From contig NC_136016.1 of assembly GCF_048128805.1 (NCBI RefSeq), positions 9,200,001 to 9,264,000 on the forward strand: a stretch of DNA of 64,000 nucleotides, in the 5' to 3' direction. The stretch is from Centroberyx gerrardi (taxonomy: Eukaryota; Chordata; Actinopteri; Beryciformes; Berycidae). Shown in pieces: positions 1 to 22,603 of the stretch (position 1 is the stretch's first letter; every line of letters begins with the position of its first letter). The notes beneath the pieces are model-generated. The model saw only the letters and a program-made list of their open reading frames with translations, had not been told where the DNA came from and made no database searches. The position numbers were made by a program, and so were the translations under genes.

Positions 1-9608
<9,608 letters not shown>

Positions 9609-9615
9609 CGCTTTA

Positions 9616-9657
<42 letters not shown>

Positions 9658-10108
9658 ATGTAACAACACAAAATGTGGCACGCGCCGCACACACAAATAC
9701 TCCCACTCACATGTACGCACACATGCTGACACACACGCATACACACGTAGTACCACAAATCCCTTTACAAAAACACATGCCGCATACACACATACACACA
9801 TACACACACACACACACTGTCACTCCTTTACTTTGAAGCTATTGGTTGTTGTTACTTTTGGAATATTCTTTACTTGCATTGTGTTGTTCTTGTTGCCTGG
9901 CTTTATTATGAATATGAATATGAATATGCACACACCTGCACACGCTCACACTGTCACACACACACACATACAAGCGCATACACATACCCACAGGCACACT
10001 TATGTAGATTTACACGCACGCTCACACATACCCACATGCACACTTGCATCGATTTTTACACACACAAACACACGCTCACATACCCATACGCACATTTTAA
10101 ATACTCTA

Positions 10109-10145
<37 letters not shown>

Positions 10146-11092
10146 GCTTCTCTCCCCAGCACCCATACACATGTGGACTGTAGGTGTTGGGTGCAGAGGC
10201 TTGTATATAGCCTGTGTTGAGTGGCTGTATTGTGTTGGTATTGTCTGCTAGTAAAGGAGAGTGGTGGCGCATGGACAAGCACCCTACCTGTGTTATACTG
10301 TTCTTATTGTGGACCAGTTAGGGCCAAATACCCTTTGTGCAATACCTTGACTATCTATATATTTTACGGTTTTGTTTGTTCGGTTTTTGTTTATTTCCTC
10401 AAGATGTGTTCTATTGGATTGTGGTATGATTGAATCCGTACTCTGTCTGTCGGTTTTATTGCTTTTTTTTTTTTTCGTTTGTACAGTGTTGTTTTTCCTA
10501 TGTTAAACCTCCACTTGTTGCTGTTTCATCGGCCCATGACTGAATCTATAGAGTCGATCTGGAGCGCAAATCGACTCGCTCTCATTGTTTGACACACACA
10601 CACACACACACATAAATACACACACATGAACACACACGTTCTCATTCTGTCTGTGTGTATAAAGTGAATGCTGAACTGCGAGTTACAGGCTATTGAACTA
10701 ATTATCTGGAGCAGAGTGTTACAGGCGGCCTGTGTGACAGGTGTAGCAGTGAAAAGTGTCCTCCTGGTTGCATAGCTTTCATCCATCTGTTACTTTTGTC
10801 AGTTTGTGTGTCTGTCCCGCCGGTGAGAGTGTGCTGGCCCGTGGGCGTTTCGTCGTGAATGTACACAGTCATTGCGTGCGAATGTGTGATTTTTTTTTTT
10901 TTTCCTCTTTTCCTTTTGGTCTGTGACTTTTCGTCCTCGTCATTTCTGTTTCCATAGTTACCGTCAGTATTCTCTGCCCCCTCCCTCTACCGAAACACTA
11001 ATTCCCCCTCCGGCTCCCGCCCCAGCAGCCATCTCACTCAGCCAAAATCACTCGCTTTTCTGACTTTTTTCAAAAAGCTTTTCTTTCTTTTT

Positions 11093-11143
<51 letters not shown>

Positions 11144-11344
11144 GTCTGTCTGTGTCTCTGTCTCTTTTTTATCATTATTATTATTATTGTAAAGTGTATC
11201 TGGAGGAAACCTTTGTGTACAATACTATAACTATACTATTATAGGTCTGTTACAGCCGGGTTACAGGAAATGTGGAAGACCAGCAGCTGAATTACCTCTC
11301 ATTTCACACAGAGACAGACGAACACACACACACACGCACGCGCT

Positions 11345-11376
<32 letters not shown>

Positions 11377-11670
11377 ACCACATACACAGACAAACATAGA
11401 CTTTCTCTTTCTTTGTCTCTCTCCTCCTCTCACTCTCTTTCTTACAAACACACACGCACACACAGAGAAGGACTGTCGTCGTGTGTACTGTACAGTGATC
11501 CGAAGGCGAGCTGGTTGCTCTGTGTGCAGTAGAGTCGGTGTGTAGTGAAGCTTCGTGCACCCAGGGGTAGGGCTGTTCCTGGTCACACTATCTTACTCTG
11601 TGCCAAATGTAGTGTAACAGCCGGGCTAGTCCTGTCTGGTCTGATTCCAATAAAACACTGAGCTGTCTAC
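9609..11670 (+). other. prkce: prkce 3'UTR
   Basis: About 2.06 kb between the TAA at 9606-9608 and the first convincing polyA signal. It is dominated by CA-rich runs (9617-9655, 9950-10140, 10592-10612), a CT run (11097-11140) and further CA/CT runs (11323-11480). No other gene is seen. The first 500 nt are mostly (AC)n, so local secondary structure with the nearby (GT)/(CT) runs is possible. Confidence 0.6.
11649..11654 (+). terminator. PolyA signal of prkce
   Basis: AATAAA at 11649-11654, followed within 30-50 nt by C/T- and GT-rich sequence. It is the last such hexamer before the next gene and sits about 0.5 kb upstream of the bHLH-PAS start codon. Confidence 0.7.
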
Positions 11671-12169
11671 ATCACTCCCGGCCTCCTCTGTGCCTTCTTT
11701 TTTTTTTCGTTCATAGTTTTGGTATTTTATCGATTTTTGCAGCCTACGGGGAGCCGGGTCTGTGGGATGCAACTAAAAGAAAGTGTGTGAGAGAAAAGAG
11801 CAGAGAAGAGGGGAGGGGAGGGGAGGGGAGGGTGTGCATGCATGTACAGTAGTGTGCAGATGTCTGGGAGGGAGGGAGGGGGGAAGGGGGGAAGTAAGGG
11901 GAGGGTGATGCTTTTCCTGGCCAGCTGACCTATCATCTTGCTCAGTTTTGGAGGCCTGCCCGTGATGCACATGCAGAGGAGAGAGAAGACACTTTGGGGT
12001 TGGACCACTTGCCTTGAGACATTTGGCAGCAGTCACCGGCTCTCAGGCTACCTGTGACGGTGCAAATTGCAGCAGGGAGATTTCCCGCCGGGCTGTGAAT
12101 TCCCCCCGCCGTCTCATTGTCTGAGCCAACTTTCACCACGGCCCGGGATAAAGACGCGTTTGGGATATT
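11671..12169 (+). promoter_or_regulatory. Compact intergenic region / presumed promoter and 5'UTR of the epas1-like gene
   Basis: Only about 500 bp separate the prkce polyA signal from the next start codon. The stretch contains tandem G-rich blocks (GAGGGGAGGGGAGGGG near 11808-11832 and GGGAGGGAGGG near 11868-11905) that could form G-quadruplexes, then a more GC- and CpG-rich 150 bp before the ATG. I see no convincing TATA box and no ACGTG hypoxia-response core by eye. Confidence 0.4.
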
Positions 12170-14009
12170 ATGACAGCAGACAGGGAGAAGAGAAGGTAAG
12201 GCTCGGCCTCACATCACTGCATGCTGACTTTGTACAGAGACATTTTGATGACCGCATTCACCGTATATGTCTATATTCACTTTTTTCTTTAAAAAATACA
12301 TACATTTAAGTTGTTCTCTTTTTGAAGTTATTACAGTTCTCCTTCCCCATGCCCTTCAATTCACACTTTCACTTCAGTTCAACTACTGGATCAATATCAT
12401 TAAATTACTGATAATAATCCTCACAAAAAATCCTCAAAAAAAAAGATTCCTGTAATTTTTATAGTGCCCTTATCATACTTCATGGTATATTTTATCTGCT
12501 ATTTATATATTATTTATATATCACTGTAATATTCCTTTAATGTTGTTATAGCGATTTGGTACTAGTGAGTTACTACTCACTAACAATAACCTATCATACT
12601 TTATGGTATTTTTCATCTAATATTGTATCACTATAATATTCCTATTATGATCCTATAGGTACTTAAGGTATATACTTGATACTTAAGGTATGTCTGTGGT
12701 ACTCAATAGTGAGTTTATATTGACCTTATTGTACTTTTTGGCATTGTTTTATCCTCCTATGGTACAACTTTAATATTCCTTTTATATTCCTATAGGACTT
12801 GTAGTGATATTTGCATTATATCTAAAAATGATCACAGGATTACTTGAGTTCTTTCTCATAAGGGAAACTGAACTCAGTCTGAGTCATTTAGTGTCTCTTC
12901 CTGTGTAACTGAACTGTTTCCCCTGCAGGGCTGTGAGTCGCGAGGCGGCGAGGAGGAGACGCAGGGTGGAGTCTGACGTGTTCGCTGACCTGTCCCGCCT
13001 GCTGCCCCTCCAGCCCGCCGTGAGAGCCCACCTGGACAAGCCCTCCATCATACGCCTCACCCTCAGCTACATACGCATACACACACTGCTCACAGGTACC
13101 AGCACCGTGAGCACACACACCTCACACACATTAATGAGAGTCACTGTCTATAAAGACATCTAGAAAACACCAGAAAACCTGGTTATTGGCACGTTATGTA
13201 CATGTAACAGGCTTGAATAAATCAGTTCAGCTCTCCCCATATGACAAAAATATAGTTCATTCACACTTCATGTTTAAAGATACGTTTTAAAATCTACCAA
13301 AATGGCCGAAAATGTATTTGTACATGTAGATGATATACATTTTTGGGGAATTTTTTGTATATTTTCTCTAAAGATATTCTGAAATATATGGGAAATGTAC
13401 TTTTCTGCAGGATGGGTATGACCTGCCTTGGTAGAAATATTATTTTTCGCCTTGTGAATTATAGTGATTGGTTACAGTAAATAGTTTCTAATGCATGTAG
13501 TCACAAGACTTGTGGGTTTGACATGTGAGTTCGACCTAAGAGGAAGTCCTTGCTAACATGAAAGACACCTGGAACACACACCCACACACACACACACACA
13601 CACACACAAACTCATCATATATGCAGCACACCACACAATCATCACAATTCACACACACACACACTGAACCCACTGCAGATTTAGAATAGAATAGAATAGA
13701 ACAGCATCAATAACATCAATGACTTTCTGTCTCAGGCATCGCTGGTACAGGGACAGAGGCCAGTCAAACAGTAAAATACAGACAGCTGGCGCAGAGTGGA
13801 GAAAAAGGGCGAAAGTCAGAGAAGAGGGAGCGGGATGATGGACAGAACGAGGAGGAGAAAGAGACGGAGGAGGTGAAGGCCTTGGAGGAGGCGGGGGAGA
13901 CGGACCTGTACCTGAGGCTCCTGGAGGGCTTTCTGATGGTGGTGTCCACTGACGGAGACATGATCTACCTGTCTGACAATGTCAGCAAGCACATGGGCCT
14001 GACTCAGGT

Positions 14010-14055
<46 letters not shown>

Positions 14056-14210
14056 TTCTGCATGATCGCATATGTGCATTCAGAGGGTTTGGAACTGAAT
14101 ATGTCCTTCATATGTGTTTCTGCACAGGCTGAGTTGATGGGACACAATATTTATGAGTTCACCCACCCTTGTGACCATGAGGAAATCAGAAATAATCTAC
14201 GTCTATTTGC

Positions 14211-14290
<80 letters not shown>

Positions 14291-17200
14291 CAATGCTCTG
14301 CTTTGTCCCCCACAAACTACTGAATGGATACCTCTCATTTTCTATAGATTTTAATGACAGTGACAGCAAATGACAATGCCTGTGTTGTTGAATAAATCAC
14401 TGATTGGTTTTGAGGGGATGGCTGGTGCGGCGCTGACAGGGACTTTGTCATGAGGATGAAGAGCGCGATGACGCACAGAGGAAGAACCGCCAACCTCAAG
14501 TCAGCTACTTGGAAGGTGAGAGAGTGATAGTACTGCTGGTCTTCAATAGATATAATTTATTTAATAATAATTACCTCCATCCTCTATGTTTGGCTGTGTG
14601 TTTTTCATTGGCCAGGTGCTCCACTGTAAGGGCCATGTGAAGGTGTGTGTTGCCCCCTCTTCGTTCCCCTGCCTGCTGCTAACCTGCCGGCCTCTTCCCC
14701 TCTCACACACACTCCTCAGCGCACACACCTTCACCAGCCAGCACAGCATGGACATGAGGTTCACACACTGTGACCCCAGGTGATTTACAGCCATGCACAC
14801 ACTCACAAAGACACACACGAGCACATACAAATTAGTTTGTATTTTCATAATACTCTGAATACAGTGGCAACGAAAAATTACCAACCACCCTGTATCTCTA
14901 ATATATTAGTACTGTGGGATTTGCAAACAGTTTCACTTAGAGGAACAAAGCAACAGCAGGGGTGGAAAGTACCAAAGAGTACCAAAACATCTTTCCCAAG
15001 TAGCCTACAAGTGATGTTACTTTGTTGAAATTCTACTTAAGTAGAGGTTAAGATTAATGGTGTAAAAATGTACTTAAGTAAAAGTAAAAAATACTGAGTA
15101 AAAGTTACTGAGTTGCATTAAAAAAGCAGACATTGCTACATATGATTTTTCCCATGTAATGCAAAGAGGACGAGATGAGAGTACAATAAGCGATACTGTA
15201 ATGTTGATATAAACTACTGTATGTAGAGCGTTCTAAATATAAGATTCTGAAATTCATGTCATTATTTGATCTGTTAAAAAAAACAACTGAAAATGCCTAA
15301 TCCTATTATTCAACAGCATTACTACATTGATGTTTGTTTTGCTATTAGCTATCCAACTAGCTAGCAAGGTTAGCAAACTAACTACACAACAACCAGGCAT
15401 ACGCAAACCAGTAAGGTGGATGGTGTTTTTGCTAATGTTAACTAGGCTGCTATCATGGATAGATGTATTTGGGCATTTAACATTACAGTTAGTTAATTTA
15501 ACATTAGCTCCACATGCTTACACAGGTTTGAGTCAGATGCAATTTTTGTCTGTTTCTGGTACAAATGCTTATGGAAGCAAGATTTCTTTTGTTTGTAAAT
15601 TTGTAAATGTAAATGTAAATCGAGGGCTTGGAGCCAAAGGGGCATAAGTGCGTTATAGTAGATTTTACAGGAGAGCCAAAACAAATTTTGATCAAACTTG
15701 GATCAGCTGCCGTTACCACATACTAAGCACAATATTTTAACTTTTTGTGTTATCAGATTGAGCATTACTATAAAAACAATACTGCTACAGTTTAAGTTTA
15801 ATTATATTTGTTAACTTTTTTAAAAATGGCAAAAGAGTGAAATACGCCTTTTTGGCACAAACATTGTCCCAATACAGCCATGCAGAATATGGGTGTATGT
15901 AAGTAAACAATTGTAAAACACATTCATTTTAATACAAATGTAGCGATTACATTTCAATCAACACTGAAATATAAAACAAGATCAGAATTAATATCTTTAT
16001 CTTGAAGTAATGCTCAGCAACTTTCACCAAGGTCTTTAAAATTGTAGGCTACATGGAACATATCAAATTGATTGATACATTTTTTCTGTTAAAAACTTTT
16101 AATAAACCTTTTTAATAAACCTCTCTAAGAAACTACTTTTGATTCTAAACTACTACTTTTTTTTTCTTTTGCTAGTATAATACATTTTTGTATGTGTCCC
16201 AGGACACATCACTTATTGATGTGTCCTGGGACACATTCAAAGACCTGTAAAACTCTTCATAACACTGAGGGATAACTTCAGCTACCAGCAGTCTTACTAT
16301 CAGAGCTCATCTTGACCAGTTCACACTCCTAACATTATAAAATAACATTTTGAATCTATAGGCCTAAGTATTTCATGGGAATATTAACATATTTACATTT
16401 ATCTAATATTGACCTAGAATATGAATTAGGATATGAATAGGATACTAAACATGATGTGATCATGCTGCCATGCTAGCATTACTTACGTCAGCATGCATTT
16501 TGAGTTGACCTAAGTGCTGTTAGAATCCTCTACCCACAATGCTTGTTCAGTGTCAAAAGTGGGGTTTTGCTTGGTGTCAAAAGGGCGTAAGTGCGGTTAC
16601 GCCCTTTTGGCAGCAAACAAAACCATACTTTTACTGTTACGGCTTTCAGTTTTTGTTTAATTAAAACTTATGGGCCATGATTTCAGTTGTGTCCTTTTGG
16701 CACTGAAAAGATCTCACTGAGACCTTTCAATTGATATATAATACTCATATTCGCCCAAAATCGCACTTACACCCCTTTGGCTCCAAGCCCTCAAAATGTA
16801 ATATTACTGCCTTTAAAAAAAGACTAAATTAAATACAAGTACACAAGAAATCTGCAGCTACAGTACAATTACAGTAAAATGAGTAACTGTGATTTGTTAT
16901 AGAGCAACCGTGCAGCAATAGTGCAGCAAGCATGTAAAAAGTGACTAACAGTTTACATACTGTAAATGAATGCTTAATTAACAAGTAATTTAGCATTACC
17001 TAAGCACATGTTAACATATGAGTTAACTCATTACTCCATTTATGATATACAAACTTTCAAACTATTTTAACTTACTCTAGATATTGCTACAGTTGTAGAA
17101 GTATGGCTTATAAGCAACTTCCTGAATAATGGTTTCATAACCCAGTGATGTACAATGCATAGTTTCTAGGCTTTGAGTTGGTTCCCATGACCTGAAATAA

Positions 17201-17559
17201 GATTTTTTTGATGATGACAAAAATTAGCACTAACACAATAACGACCGGTGTGTTCTAATTTTTACCTTCCCTTTTTAATTGTATTTATTGACTTACATCC
17301 CCATATTACAATATTCAGGAGTATTATAGTTATTACATAATAAGTAAAATGTTAACATACAATTAGTTAAACTGGTAGTTAGCACTGTAGTTATTAACTC
17401 ATTATAAAGTGCTTACACATTAATCAGCACATTAGTTGACCATGACTGAAGCATACACAATATCTAATACATTGACATGTGCAGTCAATGCAGAATCAGT
17501 AATTAAGCATAATTTTGAGAACTGTGATATCATGTGTTACCAAAGTGGTAACTTTTGTG

Positions 17560-17602
<43 letters not shown>

Positions 17603-17757
17603 ACGCGCCTCCCAGGGTGACAGTGCTTTTAGGTTACAGTCCTGAGGAGCTTCTGGGTCGTTCGATCTACGATCTCTGTCACACACTAGATGCAAACCGC
17701 CTGGCCAAAAGTCATGTGAACTGTGAGTAGTGATGCACACATATACAGGTGCGCGCC

Positions 17758-17802
<45 letters not shown>

Positions 17803-17898
17803 CATCGCACTTGAATCACATTTCTATCTCTATTCCTCTCCTGTTCTCTCTCACTCTCTCACCTCCCTTTCTGATTCTTTGTCTCCTTCTCTTTCTCT

Positions 17899-17958
<60 letters not shown>

Positions 17959-18520
17959 GTGTCTGAAGAGCCAGTCAGTGAGTGGTCAGTACAGGATGCT
18001 GGTGAGAGGTGGAGGGTATGTCTGGGTGGAGAGTCACAGCGCTGTCATCCCCAGCGCCCGTCCCTCCAAGTCCAACCCCATCGCCCAGCAGCCTCTCTGC
18101 ATCCTCTGTGTGACTTATGTCCTCAGGTACCACATGTCAAAATTTCCACTGTTAAGAATTGATTTCATTGATTTTTCAATGATTTGGCGTTGACAAGTGT
18201 TGATTGTGGAGTGTTGTTTGTTCACTCATAGAGCTGATATGGCTGTTCAAAACTATCTAAAGTGTTAAATTAACTGATGTTGTGGATTTATACAAACACT
18301 GGCATGGTGTTGCTTTTTACACTCTCAGAGTTAAACTCACAATTACAATCACTCAATCAATATCACTTAACTAATATAGAGAGCGTAGTGTAGTGTATAG
18401 TTATTTATAACTGATGTGATTTTGTGTGTGTGTGTGTGCGTGTGTGTGTGTTACAGTGGAGTGGAGGAGCCGTCCCTGCTGCTCTCTTTGGACCAGACCA
18501 TCCATAGATATACAAGATGA
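12170..18520 (+). CDS. epas1: Truncated HIF-2alpha-like bHLH-PAS protein, ends after PAS-B (384 aa)
   Basis: Nine exons join in one frame: 12170-12195, 12929-13095, 13736-14007, 14128-14212, 14415-14515, 14616-14779, 17616-17722, 17958-18126, 18457-18520. The start MTADREKRR is nearly identical to the EPAS1 N-terminus, and intron positions and phases follow HIF-alpha genes. Order: basic region [19 protein letters not shown] ([17 protein letters not shown]), a charged linker of about 55 residues (KREREDGQ region, longer than in EPAS1), PAS-A ([36 protein letters not shown]), [24 protein letters not shown] ([53 protein letters not shown]). Exon 9 reads [11 protein letters not shown] then TGA. 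EPAS1 is about 870 aa, so the oxygen-dependent degradation domain and both transactivation domains are missing. PRKCE is also EPAS1's neighbour in mammals. It could be a short functional repressor or an early-decaying duplicate. Confidence 0.85.
14213..14289 (+). repeat. (GT)n microsatellite beginning at the donor of epas1-like exon 4
   Basis: The exon ends CTATTTGCAG and the next 77 nt are pure GT, so the donor GTGTGT is the first unit of the microsatellite. Slippage here cannot alter the first GT but changes positions +3 to +6 context very little. Confidence 0.85.
14957..15130. repeat. Fragment of a common fish AAGTA/TACTT-rich repeat
   Basis: Starts GGGGTGGAAAGTACCAAAGA and continues with repeated ACTTAAGTAAAAGTA-type blocks, a pattern familiar from dispersed fish elements of the class seen at 3541. 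Only one end is clear. Confidence 0.5.
15622..16792. mobile_element. Non-autonomous TIR element in intron 6 of the epas1-like gene
   Basis: About 1.17 kb bounded by inverted ends: GAGGGCTTGGAGCCAAAGGG at 15622 and its complement ending at 16792. Sub-terminal GTAAGTGCG/CGCCCTTTTGGC motifs recur inside (near 15846 and 16580-16612). It has no ORF of any length, so it would depend on a transposase in trans. The family is not identified. Confidence 0.7.
16193..16235. repeat. Perfect hairpin: 19-bp arms, 5-nt loop
   Basis: Positions 16193-16211 are the exact reverse complement of 16217-16235, separated by CTTAT. The arm begins TGTGTCCCAGGACACATCA. It lies inside the TIR element at 15622-16792 and inside an epas1-like intron, so it would be transcribed. 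Confidence 0.9.
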
Positions 18521-18603
18521 AATCAGCGTCCATGAACTATCTGCTCTACCTCCCTCTGTGAATCCCTATGAATTATTTTCATTGCACTAATTGAATAATA
18601 ATA

Positions 18604-18609
18604 ATTAAA
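18604..18609 (+). terminator. Candidate polyA signal (ATTAAA) of the truncated epas1-like gene
   Basis: ATTAAA lies about 85 nt after the stop codon and is followed at 18650-18675 by a GT-rich block (GTCTGTGTGTGTTTGTGT), a plausible downstream element. A transcript ending here would encode only the short form. Confidence 0.4.
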
Positions 18610-19407
18610 AAAAATTGCTGTCCCTTTGTGTAGCACAGTATTCATGATAAGTCTGTGTGTGTTTGTGTTTGTGTCAAACCCTGATTTATGGAGGGTATCC
18701 ACTATATTATCATCTGATGACACACTTTGATTCCTGATGGCAGAACTGAGCATGGCTTCAAATATTTGAGATTTGAGATTTTGCTTGACTCACCAGACAC
18801 TTAAACCATACCTGGGTGAAAAAGCTGTTGCAAATAGTTTGTAGTATTTGTTTTAAGGAGCTTGTAGTACTAGATAGGTTTAGATACTGGAGTTCAGGTA
18901 AGTTGTCAATCACAGAAAAGTAGCCTATGTTAATGAAATGAATTTTCATTCAAATACATGTATGATCGTTTAAACTTTTTCACACTTATTCTGCTGTCCT
19001 GGGTGGTAAACTCCATCTGTCTTAGGATGAAAGTAAAGTAGGATGAAACAAACCATACAAAATATTAGCACATTTTCTGGGTCAAAACTGGATACATCAC
19101 TGGTAAGCTTAGATAAAACTAAGCACTCCTTGCATTTTTTTCTTAAAGTATTTTTAAATATTGGCCGGCTACTTGCATCATTCTGGCTGTATCACAACTT
19201 CTCTCCTGTTAAAGGGAAACTGTAAAGGCTTTAGAGTAGTCTGTGGTTGACAGACAGTTGAGGGGTGCAGTGAGGGTTTGAGTCTGTCATCGAACGTAAG
19301 CCGTCTGTCTGCTGCGATCAGCACGACCCCTTCCTGACCTCTCTGGACCTGACCTTACTTCCTGTGGGGTTTCCTCCTGGGTCACCTGACGCGTGGGGTG
19401 ACATCGC

Positions 19408-19441
<34 letters not shown>

Positions 19442-22400
19442 GATACAGATGCACTATGCTGATGAGGAGATATGAACAGACACAAACAAGCCAAAACCAC
19501 AGCTTCCTGAATAGAGACACTTGATTGGAACGTTCTCGTGGGAACCTTTTCAACTTTTTACCTCTCAGCCTCTCGAAATATTTACACGTCCACAAACTAT
19601 CTGTCTCTGTCTGTTACACACACACACACACACACACGCGCACACACACACACTTTCAATTTCAATTTCACTTCACATTTGATGTACATTGACAAAACAA
19701 GTTGAAAAAAAAACATGATAATAATATTGATTTTAAAAGAACATTCTTACATAATAACATCAGACAACAGAAACTAGTCAAAACCTAAATGCATCAAGTT
19801 ATCAGCAGGTATTACTCAGGTAATGGCAGTTAACTCATAACTAAAAAGTACAGTGTAAGAATCATTCCTCCAGACTGATGCATATGTCCCTCTGACATAT
19901 TTCAATGTAATTTGTGTAAAATGTTTACTAGCACTAACACTTGTTCTAAATGATTAAATATTTCCTTTAATAAAGCACAATTTGTATTACCTGAGAGTGT
20001 ATTTTGCTTATTATTACCACTTTTTAGTTTTGATTGAAACTATAAGCCATTTTGCCCCTAAAAATGTTCATTCACCTTTTAATAAAAATCAAACTAAAAA
20101 CAAATCTGCAAATAATATAACACTTAAAGAAATATTATATTGCCTTAGCTGTCCTCTTTATCTCATAATATTATTTATCATAATGAATGCATTTTTTATT
20201 TAAAAAAAAGATTAAATACATTTACATATTACTCAAATATTAACCCAGTTACTTAGATATATTTTGATAATAATCTGACCAAATGGGATGCAAATACTAG
20301 TTTGTATGTGTAGGGAAATAGGAGACCAATTATATATTCTAAAATAACAGGGAAAGTAAAAAGGCATTTTATTAAATAACTATTGTTTTATGGATTATTA
20401 TGGTAGAATAAGGGACAATTAACTTGTAAGAAAATGTTAAAAAGTTTTCTAATCATGCTTTAAAATGACTTTCAAACAGTTGTGTGAATGAGGGTAACAG
20501 GGTTGACATATGTTATGGTTTCTGTGTATAAAAAATACATAACATCCACAGGATTTAGGTGCCTGTTGGACCTAGATGTTTTTCTGCAAGTCAAATATTT
20601 CTTCTTTCTGATATAATGTTAAAAAGATGGAAAATGGACACTTGAAAAAATAGGCAACACTTTGTCCAAAAGGCACGTATTTAGAGGAATGAGTTGTAAC
20701 AAGGTTGGATGTGTTGGTAAAATGAGGAAACATGCTATTTGGAAAGAATAATATGGCAATTGCTATATCATGTTTACATATTGCATCTCATAACACGCTT
20801 ATGGGAGCAAATCAGCACCTGTGTATTGGTTTAGGTTTGCTGTCTGGTTTGCTAACAATCAGCCCTGTCTCTCGAGTGCACACACTCCTAAATCCCTCCT
20901 ATACAGACAAAAACAAACTTACAGTTGTAATGAGTGTGGTTAAACTGGTTGCATGTCTACAGCCTACACTGAACAAATGGATTTTTTTTTTTTTTTAAGC
21001 AAATTCACCTCTACTTTTAAGGAAGTGATTTTGATGAAAGCTCCATTTGGCAACGAGAAGCATCTGAAGCATGCCATATGCATTTGACTTGAAAGAACTT
21101 GGTAGGCCTGTATGGAACATTCAAATGCAGCCACCAGTTATAAGATATCCCTATTCCTGTGGTCCTAAATTCTTCCAGTATCACAGAATGCATTATTATC
21201 ACTTGTGTATTTCATACTCAAACAAGTAAATGGGTTTGAATTGATATCTGATGTACTGGAGGCTAGCTTTGTCTCTCCCAAGAAGCTCAGATTTCAGCTG
21301 TAAAGCTCAGTGTATTTGTATTCTTGTCCTTGCACTGATGCAGTCAGACTACAGGCGTGTGGGGAAAGCTGCTTGCTCCATCTAGTGTCTGACTGTTGTC
21401 AGTGGCAACAACCATACAATCTGCATCCTGTACAGAGTGGCCATATTAAGTGTGTTTTGCCCAGGACAGTGTGATGTAATGTATGTCCCAGCAGGAGTCA
21501 GCATGCACACTGACAGATTCTTTCAAAGACTTTCAACTACAGATAGTGTCAGTTCTCAGTAGGAAATATTGTGTTACTCATACAATTATTTCCAGATATA
21601 TTCCAGAGAACATGGTGCTGTCAAGATTCAAGACAGATATTGATACAAAGTGTGTTTTGCAAAAATGAATTAACAAGTGGAAGCTAGATTAGGACTACTT
21701 ACATGCTTACCAGCTATGAGTGTCTTAATGTAATGTTATGTAATCATGTAATAAAATAAAATCACCAATAATAGCTCACTACTACAACTTAACTAACATT
21801 AACTGCTAACACACTTAGCAAGGCCGACTATATTAACGACTTAGCTTATCTAGAAACCAGGAAACCTGAAATTAATCTTCTACTAGGTTATTATGACATT
21901 GGCTCAAGATTGGTATAAAGATTCAGTTTGGGAAAAAATTATGTTGTCATACTATATATCATAAAGATGATATGAAACACAAAATCTATGTATGCATACA
22001 TAAAAGATATATGTGTGAAAATGGGTAACAACAATCCAAATATAAAACCATTCTACAAAATGCCCAAATAAATGTTAGATATATGTGAGGTGGTATGTAT
22101 GGGTTTAGTATGCCTGCTAATGTAATTTGTCTTCTGTTAATTATATTTTGTATTTATAAACCTGCCATGTTGTCTCAGAGTCTGAATTCTTCAGAGTCCA
22201 TTTCACTATGACCTACAGATCTGAGTCTTGAGTCTGGCCATGTTGGCTCCTCCTAGTTTTTGTGTGGGGGGAGTAAATGATGAAAGCTCATGGTAGTGAA
22301 CATAGTATGGAAATACCCACCCCACCACCACCCTCGACCTACCCCAACACATCTCACACCCCTTATCTCCACTCCTACAGCTCCATACACCCCCTTCCCT

Positions 22401-22561
22401 CTGTGCCTCAGCTGCAGATGACGTTGGAGAGATCAAGGCTTCCAGAACAATCTGCAGGCCCCGAATTCCCCAACAACTGCCAGGGTCACCTTGAAAACCA
22501 ACACAGTCATAACCAACCAGGAAATGTCAGCAGAGCAAACTCTGGACTAATTGAGAATGTT

Positions 22562-22603
<42 letters not shown>

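Noticed and set aside
19290-19420. GC-richer patch with an open frame (CDQHDPFLTSLDL) as a possible lost HIF exon
   Set aside because: About 40 codons, no resemblance to ODD or transactivation sequences, and runs into (CA)n.
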